A stretch of 64,000 bases of DNA from Diploptera punctata. Its lineage: Eukaryota; Arthropoda; Insecta; Blattodea; Blaberidae. The stretch is from the NCBI GenBank assembly GCA_030220185.1, contig JASPKZ010005703.1, forward strand, positions 248,001-312,000, given 5' to 3'. Below the pieces are notes generated by a model. It was not told the origin of the DNA. It ran no database searches and was given only the letters and a program-made list of their open reading frames with translations. The translations under genes and the position numbers were made by a program. Shown one piece after another: positions 33,590 through 44,463 of this stretch; the stretch's first letter is position 1; each line of letters begins with the position of its first letter.

Positions 33590-34215
33590 ATGACGGAAAT
33601 TTTTAAGAAGGGTTTGAATTCAAATACCAGGAAACAATACTTACAAATTTGAATAGGACCAGATGTACAGCATAGACTCAAAATTCTGGAAACGCATGCT
33701 ACTACCTATTACACGAACTCTTGTCATCCCAACTTCTCTAAAAAACGTTAAACTAAAAATTTATGAAACAGTTATTCTCGCGGTTATATGGATGAGAAAT
33801 ATAGACTCTTACTTTAAGGGAGAAGAAAAAATTACAAGTATTTGAGAATAAAGTTTGTAAGAAAATTTTTAGGGTAAGGAGACGAACAAACAGCTGAATG
33901 TAGAAAACTACATAAAAGAGCTACATGATGTTTAGGGAAACCAGCTGTATTAAAAACAGTTCCCAAGTCTCGTAGACTGCGATGGGTAGTACATGAAGCA
34001 CAAATAGAAGATGAAAGAGGGGCGTGAAAACTCGTAGTAAAGGCAGAAGGAAGCGCCCAGTAGGTAGGCCAAGATTGCAGTGAGAGAATGAATATTAACC
34101 ATGATTTGAGGGTAGGAAAATAATAAAGGGGATAATTGTAAACAATTTGCTCAGGATAGGGATCTATGGAAAGTTTTTATCCATGCGGCCATGTACCTAT
34201 GGATTCGATAGTACC
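33590..34215 (+). mobile_element. LINE-A 3' fragment, heavily decayed
   Basis: From the EFKYLGTI-equivalent (TTGAATTCAAATACCAGGAA) to ATTCGATAGTACCAG. Many small indels; frame lost. Confidence 0.8.
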
Positions 34216-34239
34216 AGCTCTTAGTTACTTAATTTTACT

Positions 34240-34497
34240 ATATTTAATTATTCCCTTCTTCTAATGTATCTAACAACTGGTCTCAAAATCTCATTTCTGT
34301 TACGTGTACTTTGTTAGAGTCAAGTATTCTAAAACCATATAGAAGATGGAACTGTTCTTTATAAAATTTTAAAATTATATATTTCAGTATGTTATTTATT
34401 AGTGCCCTTCTAATTGTCTCAAATATTTAACTAAAATTCTTCAATTTCCTTTGTAGTTCTATCGTTTCACCAATTTCACAACCTGAATATTTAAAAT
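34240..34497 (-). mobile_element. LINE-C fragment
   Basis: Minus strand: FKYSGCEIGETIELQRKL, then a degenerate LLYGFRILDS and VHVTEMRF. This is the LINE-C segment between the RT palm and the C-terminal block. Confidence 0.75.
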
Positions 34498-34870
34498 GTG
34501 TCCACCGCTGTGGTCTTGAGGTAGCGTGCTGCCGTGTCACGTAGCGGGCCCAGGTTCGATCCGCGGTCGGGGCAGTTTTTCTGGGTGAGGTTTTTATCGG
34601 GGTTTTTCTCACCTGTAAGACAAATGTTAGGAAAACTTTAAGGCCCAAACGGTCCCCAAAATCATATGGCCATCGCAATGATCATCATTCATATTCATCT
34701 TAGATTAAGCTTAGGATTAGGGTCTCTCCTGGCGCACCACTATCATCATCACCCATCATATCATCGGGGCAGCGTAACCCCGCCTTCCAGGCGCCCCAAC
34801 CTCAGAAGTGGGTTACAAGTACGCCATGCCAGGAGAGAACACCAGGAATGTCGAAAGACAACCTGAGGCA
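34498..34870 (+). mobile_element. SINE S2b (S2 head with a different tail)
   Basis: Head GTCCACCGCTGTGGTCTTGA and B-box GGTTCGATCC as in S2. After the ATCATCATTCATATTCATCT point it continues with a tail (CTTAGATTAAGCTTAGGATT ... CCTTCCAGGCGCCCC) that S2 lacks. The same joint occurs in reverse at 60515-60825, so it is a real subfamily. Confidence 0.8.
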
Positions 34871-35563
34871 TTTGCAATATATATATATATATATATACAT
34901 ATATATATTTTTTTTATTTATTTAAAATATTTAAGTCTTTCAATGTTGTTGTCCTTAATTATCATTTTACATATTTTTAATTCCCCTGGAAAGCTATGAT
35001 TAGTGTTTTTAGGTTGCAGATTATACTAAATAGATTACGTAGTAGATTGTAGATGAGTTGGTTACGAAATAGGAGTGAATTCTAACTCGCTTAGTATCTA
35101 TAAATAATAACGGAATAAAATATATTCTATGGCACTGGTAAATTACAAAACAAGTGAAGTTCAATAACCTCAAATGAAACTTTAATCAATTTATCTCACA
35201 CTCGAGTTAATTTCAATGCCATACAACTGATTAGAAATGAGATTAACGTAGATAAACAATCATAATATAGAATAAATACACTGGTATACCTTAAAAATAC
35301 AATTATTTCTAATGATTCATTTTTTTACCCTGAAAAAAAAAGTGTTTGATCGTTTGCCCACAAAGCGTGAGCTTAATGTCACTGTTACTCGCACCTCCAA
35401 CGCAAGAAATGATGGATATTTTCAACTGTTTTCTCGACTTGACGTACTCGTTTCTTATCACCTTCCAGAATCTCGGTACATCTCCCAGTACAGTCTTCGC
35501 AACACATTGTAACACGTGCCAATATTATAGATTTTAAGAACTTTTATTTTTCTGTTCAAGAAA
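34871..35563. other. Unannotated AT-rich sequence with (AT)n
   Basis: TA repeats at 34877-34910. Overlapping small frames at 35309-35537 on both strands have no recognised motif. Confidence 0.4.
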
Positions 35564-35670
35564 AACTACACAGAGTGATTCATAATACACTTCTGGTGAG
35601 AGTTGTAGAGAACTGTGTAGATCAAATTTCTAAGAATACTCCACTTTTACCAATTGCTTTATTAGCTTAT
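35564..35670 (+). repeat. Repeat L, copy 1
   Basis: ACAGAGTGATTCATAATACA, GAGAGTTGTAGAGA and TGTAGATCAAATTT recur at 52513 and, reversed, near 55860. A dispersed insect-type repeat whose class I cannot name. Confidence 0.55.
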
Positions 35671-35742
35671 CCCAAAGAATCCCATCAGTTATTGAAAACC
35701 CAAGATTAGGAACACTTGGAATAATTAACTAAAAAAACTATA

Positions 35743-36073
35743 ATTCCATGGCGCGACAGGCCTAGAAGACCCTTGGCCCACCAGCCGGCTGCTGGCATCA
35801 CATCCCCATGCGTTAATCACAGAGGTAGACAATCGTCCTGTCAGCATTTGGCCTGCACGTCGGGTTCCCAGCCGTTATAGCTGGTTTTCTCTACCTCGAG
35901 CCGCTACTTATTGTAGCTATCCAAATGCATCACGATGCTGGGTGGACACCAGCCTCACACTGGCCGAAATTTCATTAGAACATTTCTTCCCCCATATAGA
36001 CCCGAAACAGCGCAAGTCCCGTAGATCTGCGTCAAGACATCTTACCTTAGCACTAGGCTACGGCGCAGGAGAA
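35743..36073 (-). mobile_element. SINE S4 with 12-bp target duplication
   Basis: AAAAAAACTATA flanks it at 35731-35742 and 36074-36085. The head on the minus strand is GCGCCGTAGCCTAGTGCTAA followed by an unusual second promoter region (ACGGGACTTGCGCTG). Confidence 0.88.
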
Positions 36074-36347
36074 AAAAAAACTATATGCAGATTATAATTC
36101 TTTGAATTTGAATTAAAAATAAATAAAAAACAAATATGCATAATTGGAAAAGAACGCAACGACGATTTATAATTGGGTGAAAAAATCATTAAAATAAAAT
36201 GAAGGAATTAATGTAAATATTCCTGATTTAAGGCTTTCACGGCGTTGATACTGTGATTTGATTTAGAGTATTGTCATCTTGCTGAAAAAAAATCCGACAT
36301 TCCCACAGCGATCAGAAAGTGTAAAGAATATATATGGCAAAATTCCA

Positions 36348-36676
36348 CTATGTATGCGCGACAGACCTAGAAGGCCCTTAGCTTACCAGTCGGCTGCTGG
36401 CCTCACATCCGCATGTGTCACAGAGGTAGAATATCATCCAGCCAGTGTAGGGGTGACATATGGTCAGCATGTCGAGTCCCAGCCGTTATACTTGGTTTTC
36501 GCAACCTAGAGCCGCTACTTATTGTAGCTACCCAAATGCATCACGATGCTGGGTGGGCACCGGTCCCATACTGGCCGAAATACCATGAGAAAATGTCTTC
36601 CCCTATGGAGCCAACGCAAGTCCCATAGCTCTGCGCCAAGGCTTCCTGCCTTAACCACTCAGCTACGGCGCGGGAC
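36348..36676 (-). mobile_element. SINE S4 with 12-bp target duplication
   Basis: GGCAAAATTCCA occurs at 36336-36347 and 36677-36688. A 329-bp S4 lies between, with head GCGCCGTAGCTGAGTGGTTA on the minus strand. Confidence 0.95.
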
Positions 36677-36688
36677 GGCAAAATTCCA

Positions 36689-36939
36689 TGAATAATATTT
36701 TTTAAAATGGGTATAAATAATGTTATAATTGAATATTTTATTGCAGTTATAGTTTTTTTGACTCATGCGTAGCTGACGTCGTAAATCCACGAATACGCAG
36801 AAAATATTAAAATATAACCATTTATTTTCCGAATGTACTTATTTCCGTCATGCGGGGTATCGACTCGAACTATTGCAGGCGTTTAAAGATCCATGTGAAT
36901 TTTTTAAAGGAGCACAGCATTTAGGAGATTTTAATTTAA
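36689..36939. other. Unannotated sequence
   Basis: Nothing recognised. Confidence 0.35.
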
Positions 36940-37289
36940 ATTCTTATTTATAAACGTCTTTTATAGAACTACTTGTCATCTCAATTTCTCTAAAGAAAGT
37001 TAAATAAAGGCAAAAAATGGACCAAAGAGAGACTAATAGATATATGAATGGAGAAAACAGATGGCATTCAGCTACATTATGTTAATAGGAAACCTGATGA
37101 AATAATAACATATTCGTAGTCTCGTAGACTACGATGGGCAGGGTATTTAGTACGAATGGGGAATGGATGAGGGCCATGAAAACTTGTTGTAGAGAAACCC
37201 TCAATAGGAAGGCCAAGAAAGAGATGGCATTAATTTTGATTTGATGGAGGTCAATCATATAGGGAATGATTGGAAAACATTACCTCAGA
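36940..37289 (+). mobile_element. LINE-A fragment, decayed
   Basis: Pieces equivalent to the ELHxxYRKPD, RWAGxxVRMGN and GRPRKRWH blocks in broken frame. It stops before the usual 3' terminus, at the junction with an S1 fragment. Confidence 0.7.
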
Positions 37290-37445
37290 ATATACTTGTT
37301 CTGGAGGTAAAGATGGCCGACATGTAGAGATAATCACCCGGCTGATATCTAGTGCCTATAGTCTATAAAAGTAGGAGCCATAACTCTAGTAAGCCAAGAG
37401 TCTTCTAAGGTCTCTAATGGAATCTCTTTATTTGTACTTTACCTT
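37290..37445 (+). mobile_element. SINE S1, 3' half only
   Basis: TTGTTCTGGAGGTAAAGATG through GTGCCTATAGTCTA to a TTTACCTTTA end. The tRNA-like head is absent. Confidence 0.7.
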
Positions 37446-37589
37446 TATAACACGATAATTCAATGATTTTACCCAAGGATCTGTTATATGATTTTTAAAC
37501 GAACATTTTCCCCCCATGCTTTAGGCTAATCCGTGAATGTTTTCGCACAACATTTTTTAATGAGACGATCATTATGATAATAATAATAA

Positions 37590-37628
37590 AAATATTATTA
37601 TTATTATTGTTATTATTATTATTATTAT

Positions 37629-37660
<32 letters not shown>

Positions 37661-37661
37661 T
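37590..37661. repeat. (ATT)n then (GTA)n microsatellite
   Basis: ATT units followed by about 12 GTA units. Confidence 0.95.
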
Positions 37662-37662
37662 T

Positions 37663-38160
37663 CACTTCACGGTTTACAATCTCGGCTCGTTCCGTCCTCG
37701 CAACAACCTTCCATCTTTTGAAAGGTATTCCTACATCGCTTCGACCTGTTGGTTTATAACTGTAAATTTATTTTGGAAGTTTATTCTGCCCATTCTTTCA
37801 ACATTTGCGTTCCATTTGATACGATTTTTTTTCCACTTACGAAGTAATAGTTCTATTGAATTCTGATAGTATCTTTTCATTTCGTATTTGATCTAATAAA
37901 GTGCAACAACCTTTTGGTCATCTCTGCAGTTCTAATTCTACTCTTCATTTTTTTAGGAACGCACTCTTCACTTCTACGTAATTAGAACCAATGCAGACAT
38001 CGTTTTATAGAACTTCATTCTTTTTTCATGTCTGATTTATTTTTTAAAATTCTGTGAATATTGCCACTTATATTTTGATTCCTACTTTATTTTACAAATA
38101 TCTCTTCCCCATTTCATTTAATTCGCAGCCTATATAATTAAAAGATGAGACCTGTTTTAC
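37663..38160 (-). mobile_element. LINE-C fragment
   Basis: Minus strand: KQVSSFNYIGCELNEMGK, then in broken frames CCTLLDQIRNEKILSEFN and PTGRSDVGIPFKRWKVVART. A long but frameshifted C-terminal half. Confidence 0.8.
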
Positions 38161-38162
38161 TT

Positions 38163-38225
<63 letters not shown>
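38161..38225. repeat. (ATT)n microsatellite
   Basis: Sits between a minus LINE-C and a plus LINE-B fragment. Confidence 0.96.
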
Positions 38226-38850
38226 GAGGATGTAAAGAATTAGAGTATTTGGGGATAAAAGCAAATACAGAGAATAGGCAAGAAAGCAATATTAAGAATA
38301 GAATAATAGAGGTAGAGCAGTAACAGGAATGATAAATGGCGTCCTATGCAACAGACTCATAACCAAAAAAACTAGTTACAAATATATAATTCAATAGTGA
38401 GAAGTACTGTCACATATGGAGCTGAAGTATGGAAATTTAACAAAACTTAGAACAAAAACTTATGTCGATTGAAATGGATTTCTTGAGGAGAGCAGCAAGA
38501 TGTTCAAAAATAAAAAAATAAATAAATAATGTCATTCGAGAAAAATGAATATTGAATATTCAAAGTAGATTATATAAGACACAAGCAATTAAATTTGTAT
38601 GGGCATGTACGACAATGCAAGAAGAAATGTTACCCAGAAAAACGTTGGAATGATATCCAGCTGGAAGAAGAAAGAAAGGAAGACATCGAAACTCGTGGAT
38701 GCAAGAAATAAGAACTGGATTGAGAAGAAGAGAGTTGGAGGACATGGAGTGGATGGACAGAGACGAGTGGAGGAGGAAAATGAAACTTTAGGCACAGAAA
38801 GATGTGTAAACATTGAATTTTTTGTAGGCTATATAAATAAAAAGTATTAT
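38226..38850 (+). mobile_element. LINE-B C-terminal half
   Basis: Same segment as 24340-25075 in the other orientation: CKELEYLGIKANTENRQ, a SIVRSTVTYGAEVWKF equivalent, MDFLRRAARCSK, and GRRKKGRHRNSWMQEIR-like blocks split over frames. The 3' end (GGCACAGAAAGATGTGTAAA) matches the other copy, so these two share a subfamily. An ATT run follows. Confidence 0.88.
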
Positions 38851-39364
38851 TATTATTATTACTATTATTATTAAAGAATATAAAGAAGCGAAGTTAATGA
38901 ACACATATCTCATTGCAGTAAGTTCTTGGTTGCCGGCAGTTCTCATATCCGTTCTTCTCAATGGATCACACCCTTATCAGCATCATTTTTCTCGCATGCC
39001 TTCCCCGGCAACTGATTTCCAAGTCCCGGTCGTTTACGTAACAATGTTCCCACCCCTGGCGATATCGACACCCCATTAGCGATGTTAAGGTAGTGCTGGC
39101 CTCACTGCCGAATCGCATCTTCAGGTCACTAGCTACCGATTTAACGGGGTTTAAGGTTACATGTTTCTAGGAGTAGGAATCCATTCTGACAATTCAACAA
39201 CGTTTGTAACAAAATGTCTTCCTTCATTATTGCTGATAAAATATGCCTTTTAAAAAAAACATATAACACTATTTAATTTTCATAAAACTATTTTTCTCTA
39301 AAATAAGCCTATCTATCCATCCATCTATACCCTACATTCCTTCCGGAGTTACTTAACAGATAAC

Positions 39365-39366
<2 letters not shown>
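38851..39366. other. Unannotated sequence
   Basis: A 60-codon plus frame at 38897 and a somewhat GC-richer stretch to 39160. No domain or splice pattern recognised. Confidence 0.35.
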
Positions 39367-39422
<56 letters not shown>

Positions 39423-39423
<1 letters not shown>

Positions 39424-40386
39424 CTAATATATAAAAATTAATGCTTGTTTGTTCGTACTTTATACCGTTCATCCGATTGTGATTTTTTTTTGCAAAATGT
39501 TAAGGAGATTCCCGGGATGAACACAGGCTATAAGAGAGTTGTGATACTCAACTCCTACACCCTTAAAAATCACCCTTTGTAGTAAAAAATGTGAAAAAAA
39601 ATCCTTTTTTGACGCTTAAATGGCTTATGCTGCCTAAACCACAACAAATGTACAAAATTAATTTCCTCGGAAATTATTATCTCAATAAACTCTACAAAAA
39701 AGTTGGCGACGGCATATGTTTATCTTTTACGGATAGCTCACAATAGCCATTTTTGTCTTTAATTGATGCCAAGGAGAACGGGGTAAGTAGATTGCCAGAC
39801 AAGCGTGCACTGCCGTACCGTTCATCCTGTTGTGATGGGGCGTTTTACAAAATGTTCAGGATTTTTCCGGGAAGGTTATAGGCTACGAGAGAATTTTAAT
39901 ACTGAAGCCCTTCACCCTTAAAAATTGCCTTTGTAGTGAAAAGTAAAATAAAAGTGTTTTTTTTTTTGCACGCTTAAATGACTTACGCTGCCTAAACCAT
40001 AACAAATACACAAAATTAATATACACAGAATTGAATATCTCAAAACACTCTACAAAAAAGCCCGCGACAGCATATGTCTATCTTTTAGGGATAAGTCACA
40101 ATAACCATTTTTGTCATTCATTGATGCCACGAAGATCGGCATTAAGTAGATTCCCGGGTAAGCAGAGCAGCAGCACGGATAACTTGAAATAACGAATTTT
40201 GTCTCTCAGCTCATTAATGCCAAATACATCGGGATACGTAGATTCCCGGGCAATGTAGGGTAATCAGCAAGGGGTATCTAAAAATAATGATATAAATTTA
40301 TAATTATTATTCCTTTTACTTATTCAACTAAACGTAAAAACACATAATTTATTTAGGCGTAGCAGCGTACGCCGGATATTAGCTAA
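39423..40386 (+). mobile_element. Non-autonomous Helitron
   Basis: Begins with TC (TCTAATATATAAAAATTA). Ends with a GC-rich hairpin GGCGTAGCAGCGTACGCC followed 13 bp later by CTAA. The base before is A and the base after is T, as expected for Helitron insertion between A and T without target duplication. It sits inside an AAT microsatellite that continues on both sides (39367-39422, 40387-40409). The body holds a direct internal duplication with a period of about 355 bp. No Rep or helicase coding, so it depends on another element's enzyme. Confidence 0.85.
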
Positions 40387-40482
40387 TAATAATAATAATA
40401 ATAATAATAAATTTGGACATAACGAAGTACTGTATATGCTAACAGGAAGACGAACATGACAAATTAGTGCATGTAACGAATA

Positions 40483-40486
<4 letters not shown>

Positions 40487-40528
<42 letters not shown>
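40487..40528. repeat. (TA)n microsatellite
   Basis: About 20 TA units just upstream of the LINE-B host copy. Confidence 0.95.
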
Positions 40529-40529
<1 letters not shown>

Positions 40530-40691
40530 GGGGGCGAAAATTAGTGCAGATGAAAGTCATGATACTCAAATTAATGAGAGAGTAGATAAAGGCAAATCTG
40601 CTATATCAGAATTAAATGGTGTTTTATGGGATAAGAATATAAGCTCTAAAACAAAAACAAACATTTTTAATACAATAATAATGAGTACAAT

Positions 40692-41406
40692 AGAATAGAA
40701 TAGAATAGAATATGGAATTTATTGCCTTTTTTTCAGAATAAAGAAAATACATATGCATTTACATTGCGCACGGGCCTGCTTGGCCGTACGTGCATTATTT
40801 TTCCATGAATAAAAAAATAAAACTAATAATATAAACCAATACCTACAAATACACCTGTATCAAAAAACAATAACAGGCTACATATAAGTAAAATCTATGT
40901 CTGCACTAAATCAAAATAATACATATCTACATTCATCCACATTCCGTACATTAATATTAAAAAAAAATGCTAGAAAACAAATTAGAAAAAAAAAGCACAC
41001 ACACATACACCCACACACCCCCACACATATACACACCGCACGCTCATACCCCCCTCCCCCCGTCCCTGCAGACATTAAGTGCACTATCAGACTATTCAAC
41101 TTATCAGACTACTTATTATATAACATGATTAAAGATCGAAAACAAAGACCATATTGAGATTTTTCTTATTGTTAATACATATATCCTTAATCTACAATTT
41201 TGTTATATCTCAATTTTCTTACTGTACCCAAAAATTTGCATGTTTCTGATTCACTCTCGATCCGTCCTAAAAGATCCCAACACGCCACTCTCCCTCGATC
41301 CGACCTGAGAAATCTCTCCGGCAGCATCTGTAATCTAAGTTGTTCTGTCTCTCTACAGAATGCTATAATATGCTGCCAGTTTTCATGGTCATCGCATAGT
41401 GGGCAT
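40692..41406 (-). mobile_element. LINE-E 3' fragment with 14-bp target duplication
   Basis: ATAATGAGTACAAT flanks it at 40678-40691 and 41407-41420. On the minus strand the first 73 codons (41405 down to a stop at 41187-41189) begin CPLCDDHENWQHIIAFCRET. This is the C-x2-C-x7-H-x4-C motif found at the C-terminus of Jockey/I/R1-type LINEs. An A-rich 3' UTR of about 490 bp and an ATTCT-repeat tail follow. Truncation begins right at the zinc motif. The coding piece itself is intact, so this is a fairly young insertion. Confidence 0.9.
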
Positions 41407-41689
41407 ATAATGAGTACAATGACATACGGCGCAGAAACATGGGAATTAAAATCTAGAACGGTAAGTAAAATTCTGTAGAAATGGATTTTTGGAGGCGTTC
41501 AGCAAAATGTTTAGAAGAGATAAAATAAGAAACAGCGTAATTAAACAAAAGATGAATGTTCGAATTTCTGTTCTAGATTTCATAAAAAAAACAGACAATT
41601 GAAATGGTATGGTCATGTAAAAATAATTGCAGAAGACAGATTCCCTAGAAGAATACTAGAATGGTGTCACTTGGTAGAAGAAGAAGAGT

Positions 41690-42655
41690 GCCTACCTAAT
41701 ATCTAATATAGGCTTTCCACTTTACAGCAGTTAGCCCTTGATTCCTGCTTTCCAGAGAATCCTATCTTCCCATCGTCCCTCTGCCATACTCCTCTTCACC
41801 ATGGCACCATATATTCCCTCATACCATGTTCTTCTACTTCTCCCCTTCTTCCTTCTTCCTGGTACCATCCAATCTAACACCTGTTTAGGCCACTGATCTT
41901 CTGACATCCGTTGTACATGCCCATACCACTGTAAAGCTCTCTTTGTTATCTTTTCGATAACAGTTTCTTGTGCATCCATTTCTTGTCTGATATATGTATT
42001 TCGAATATGTTATAGCCTGAATATTCTCATACTTCTCCGTAATCCATCCATTTCTGTCGCCAAGATTCTTTTCTGCATCCTTTCATTTATTGTCCAGCTT
42101 TCTGATCCATATGTAAGTATACTTTCTATTATTATCTGTATAATCTCTTTTTTTGTTTTTCTGGTCAAATTTCTATTCCATAAAATACCATTCAGGGATC
42201 TAATCGCCTTCCTTGCACAATTTACTCTGGTAATAATACATTTTTCACAAGTACCAAATTTATCTATTATAGATCCAAGATATTTAAATTCTTCAACACG
42301 TTTAATTATGATATAATTTATTTGTAGGTCATCTGAATTTCCTCCGATTACCATATATTCTGTTTTGATATAATTTATCTTCAGTCCCCCTACCTCAAAT
42401 GCATCTACCAACTTTCTAATCATATATTCTATATCTTCTTTATCTTGTCCTATTATGATCTGGTCATCGGCGAATAATAAATTGTGCAGTAAACGGTCAT
42501 TAATGTTGATTCCCATTCCCCTACATGACTTATTCCATTTTATTAATATATCTTCTAAAAAATCTTGAGCAATGTTGGTGACATCCCACATCCTTGCCTT
42601 AATCCTTTTATTATACTCTATTTCCAACCTTAATACTTGCTTTACAATCATACAT
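41690..42655 (-). mobile_element. LINE-B RT C-terminal half with 11-bp target duplication
   Basis: AGAAGAAGAGT flanks it at 41679-41689 and 42656-42666. The minus frame to 42010 carries the RT catalytic box as LLFADDQIIIGQDKEDIEYM, then VEEFKYLGSIIDKFGTCEKC, LNGILWNRNLTRKTKK and LTYGSESWTINERMQKRIL. After a frameshift near 42005 the frame 41731-41979 ends with QWYGHVQRMSEDQWPKQVLD and GRRKKGRSRRTW. It is the best preserved RT segment in the window. FADDQ is as in RTE-like elements. The first roughly 18 codons of the 232-codon frame belong to the host LINE read backwards. Confidence 0.92.
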
Positions 42656-42825
42656 AGAAGAAGAGTACGACTAAAAATAACGTGGATTGATGGTGTTTTG
42701 AGCAGCATGAGAGGAAAGAGGATTGGACGAAGGACATTGGAATGAGAGAAAGAGATGTGGGGGAGAATGACAATAGATTAACTGGGAGTAGGAAAATGTT
42801 GTGAAACTGCTAAATAAATAAATAA

Positions 42826-42828
<3 letters not shown>

Positions 42829-42872
<44 letters not shown>
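42829..42872. repeat. (AAT)n microsatellite
   Basis: AAT run joining an ATC run at 42873-42889. Confidence 0.96.
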
Positions 42873-42873
<1 letters not shown>

Positions 42874-43510
42874 CATCATCATCATCATCTGCATTCATGG
42901 ATTAGGTCTGTTGACCCGTTCCGACTTCAGCCCATCTCTTTCTAGGTCTGCCCACATCTCGGGTGCCTTTAGGTTTGTATTTTGTTATTTGTTTTGGATA
43001 TCTATCTTCATTCATTCTGTCTATATGCTGCTTCCATTTTTGTCTATATGTATATATGTATATATTTTATCAGTTATTGCAAATATTTCAAGTTCCTGTC
43101 TTATTTCTGTGTTCTTGATTCTGTCATCCTTAGTGCACCCTTTAACAGATCTCAAAATTTTCATTTCTGCCGCCATTATCCTACTTAGATCTTGTTTCTT
43201 ATGTATCCGGCTTCTGGTCGATAGAGCAGTACCGGTACTGCCAACATTTTATAAAATTTCAATTGGGTCTCTCTTGTTGTTTTGTTATTTAGTGATCGTT
43301 TTATCGTACCACATATTCCCTGGAATTTTGCTATTTTTTATTATTTATATCATTATCATAATTAAATTAAATGTCACATCCTAGATAATTGAGATGGTTC
43401 ACCTGTTCTATGATTTTGTTTCCTATTACTATTTTCGATCTGATTTGATTTTTCCCTTGGAATGCCATTACCTTGGTTTTTTCTATGGATATTTTGAGAT
43501 TATTATTATT
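42873..43510 (-). mobile_element. LINE-C 3' fragment
   Basis: Starts at its 3' end with the (GAT)n tail. Minus-strand pieces read KTKVMAFQGKNQIRSKIVIG, IIEQVNHLNYLGCDI, and at the C-terminus a WKQHIDRM and GRPRKRWAEV equivalent. Frameshifted throughout. The plus-strand open frame of 157 codons here is an antisense shadow. Confidence 0.82.
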
Positions 43511-43534
43511 ATTATTTATTATTATTATTATTAT

Positions 43535-43740
43535 ATTATAGATTTATTTTACCAGACATAGTTAAGACTTCAAGGCCTTGTTTACCACTCAACCAGGATA
43601 AAAAAATACGAAAATTATTCTTACATCTAACTTACAATAAACATAATGATTCATGGCTAGGCCTACGTCTACAATATAATTATTATTTACAAAATATTTT
43701 GATTCAATCAAGATTTTTTGTATTGTATTGTAAGCCCATG
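43535..43740 (-). mobile_element. LINE-K 3' UTR, diverged
   Basis: GTTAAGACTTCAAGGCCTTG and CCACTCAACCAGGATAA parallel the 51332 copy. An ATT repeat stands at the left. Confidence 0.55.
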
Positions 43741-43744
43741 TTTT

Positions 43745-44136
43745 CCCTTTACAGAGATTTAGGCGCTCTCCCCCTACAGGGAAGAATTTGAACCATACTA
43801 ATTTTAGTTAGGGCATACACTTGTTTTCGTATAGATGTCATTTGAGTGGTCCGTGGTCAGCGTTCCGCCACATACTGACATCTAGGAAACAAAGGTAGTA
43901 CTAGGACGGGACAATTCGGTAAATTTTGCTTAGAGGCCTTTTCATTCAGGTTTAAGGATTTTTTACGAGCCTGAAAATTTTCAGATTCGGGACCCACGGC
44001 TTAAAGTCCCTCCCGGAGGACTTGCTCCTTGGATTTTTGCGTCCTAAAAATTATATCAACCCCGGCCGGATTTGAACCCGCGACCCTCTGGACAAGAGGC
44101 AAGGGTCATAACCACTAGTCCACCGCGGCCGATATC
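43745..44136 (-). mobile_element. SINE S5 with Asp-like anticodon loop
   Basis: Minus-strand head GGCCGCGGTGGACTAGTGGT (A-box) and GGGTTCAAATCCGGCCGGGG (B-box and T-arm). Between them GCCTCTTGTCCAGAGG forms a 7-base loop TTGTCCA, giving GTC in the anticodon position (Asp). The body is about 320 bp. The single copy prevents definition of the exact ends. Confidence 0.75.
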
Positions 44137-44139
44137 AAG

Positions 44140-44463
44140 ATTTAACGAATGAAATATAAAATGGGATCCGGCGAATTCGCATAAATAATACGTCACAGGG
44201 TAAATTCGTCACATAATGACTGGTCACATATTACATTATTGTCATCGTTGCAATTTGTCACCCATTAAAAATGATTCCAGTGTGGTTACTTATGCCCTCG
44301 CAGCAATGAGCCTTCGTGTTCGATAGTGCCAGTGAGTTGGTTATGGTTACTTTCTATTTCTCATACTCAACAAAGTATCCAGTGTTACAACAATTAATCT
44401 CATGTTTCCATGGTTACAACACACATTTAGCTTCGAAATTTGTATACTTGTGTAAATATTTAT
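44140..44463. other. Mostly unannotated; LINE-A end at about 44280-44345
   Basis: GCAATGAGCCTTCGTGTTCG then ATAGTGCCAGTGAGTTGGTT is the last 60 bp of a plus-strand LINE-A. The rest is unassigned. Confidence 0.6.

Larger units (their letters stand above)
40545..42800 (+). mobile_element. LINE-B copy split by two younger LINEs
   Basis: The host pieces are 40545-40691, 41421-41689 and 42667-42800. Joined in order they follow the same sequence as the uninterrupted copy at 7916-8366. Blocks include KGKSAISELNGVLWDKNISS, then WNGFLEAFSKMFRR-type text in shifted frame, then the GGTGTTTTGAGCAGCATG end. An AAT run follows. Frames are broken independently of the insertions. Confidence 0.88.

Noticed and set aside
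42911..43384. 157-codon plus-strand open frame with hydrophobic stretches resembling a membrane protein
   Set aside because: It is the antisense of a decayed LINE-C fragment on the minus strand, whose motifs (KTKVMAFQGK, NHLNYLGCD) are clear.
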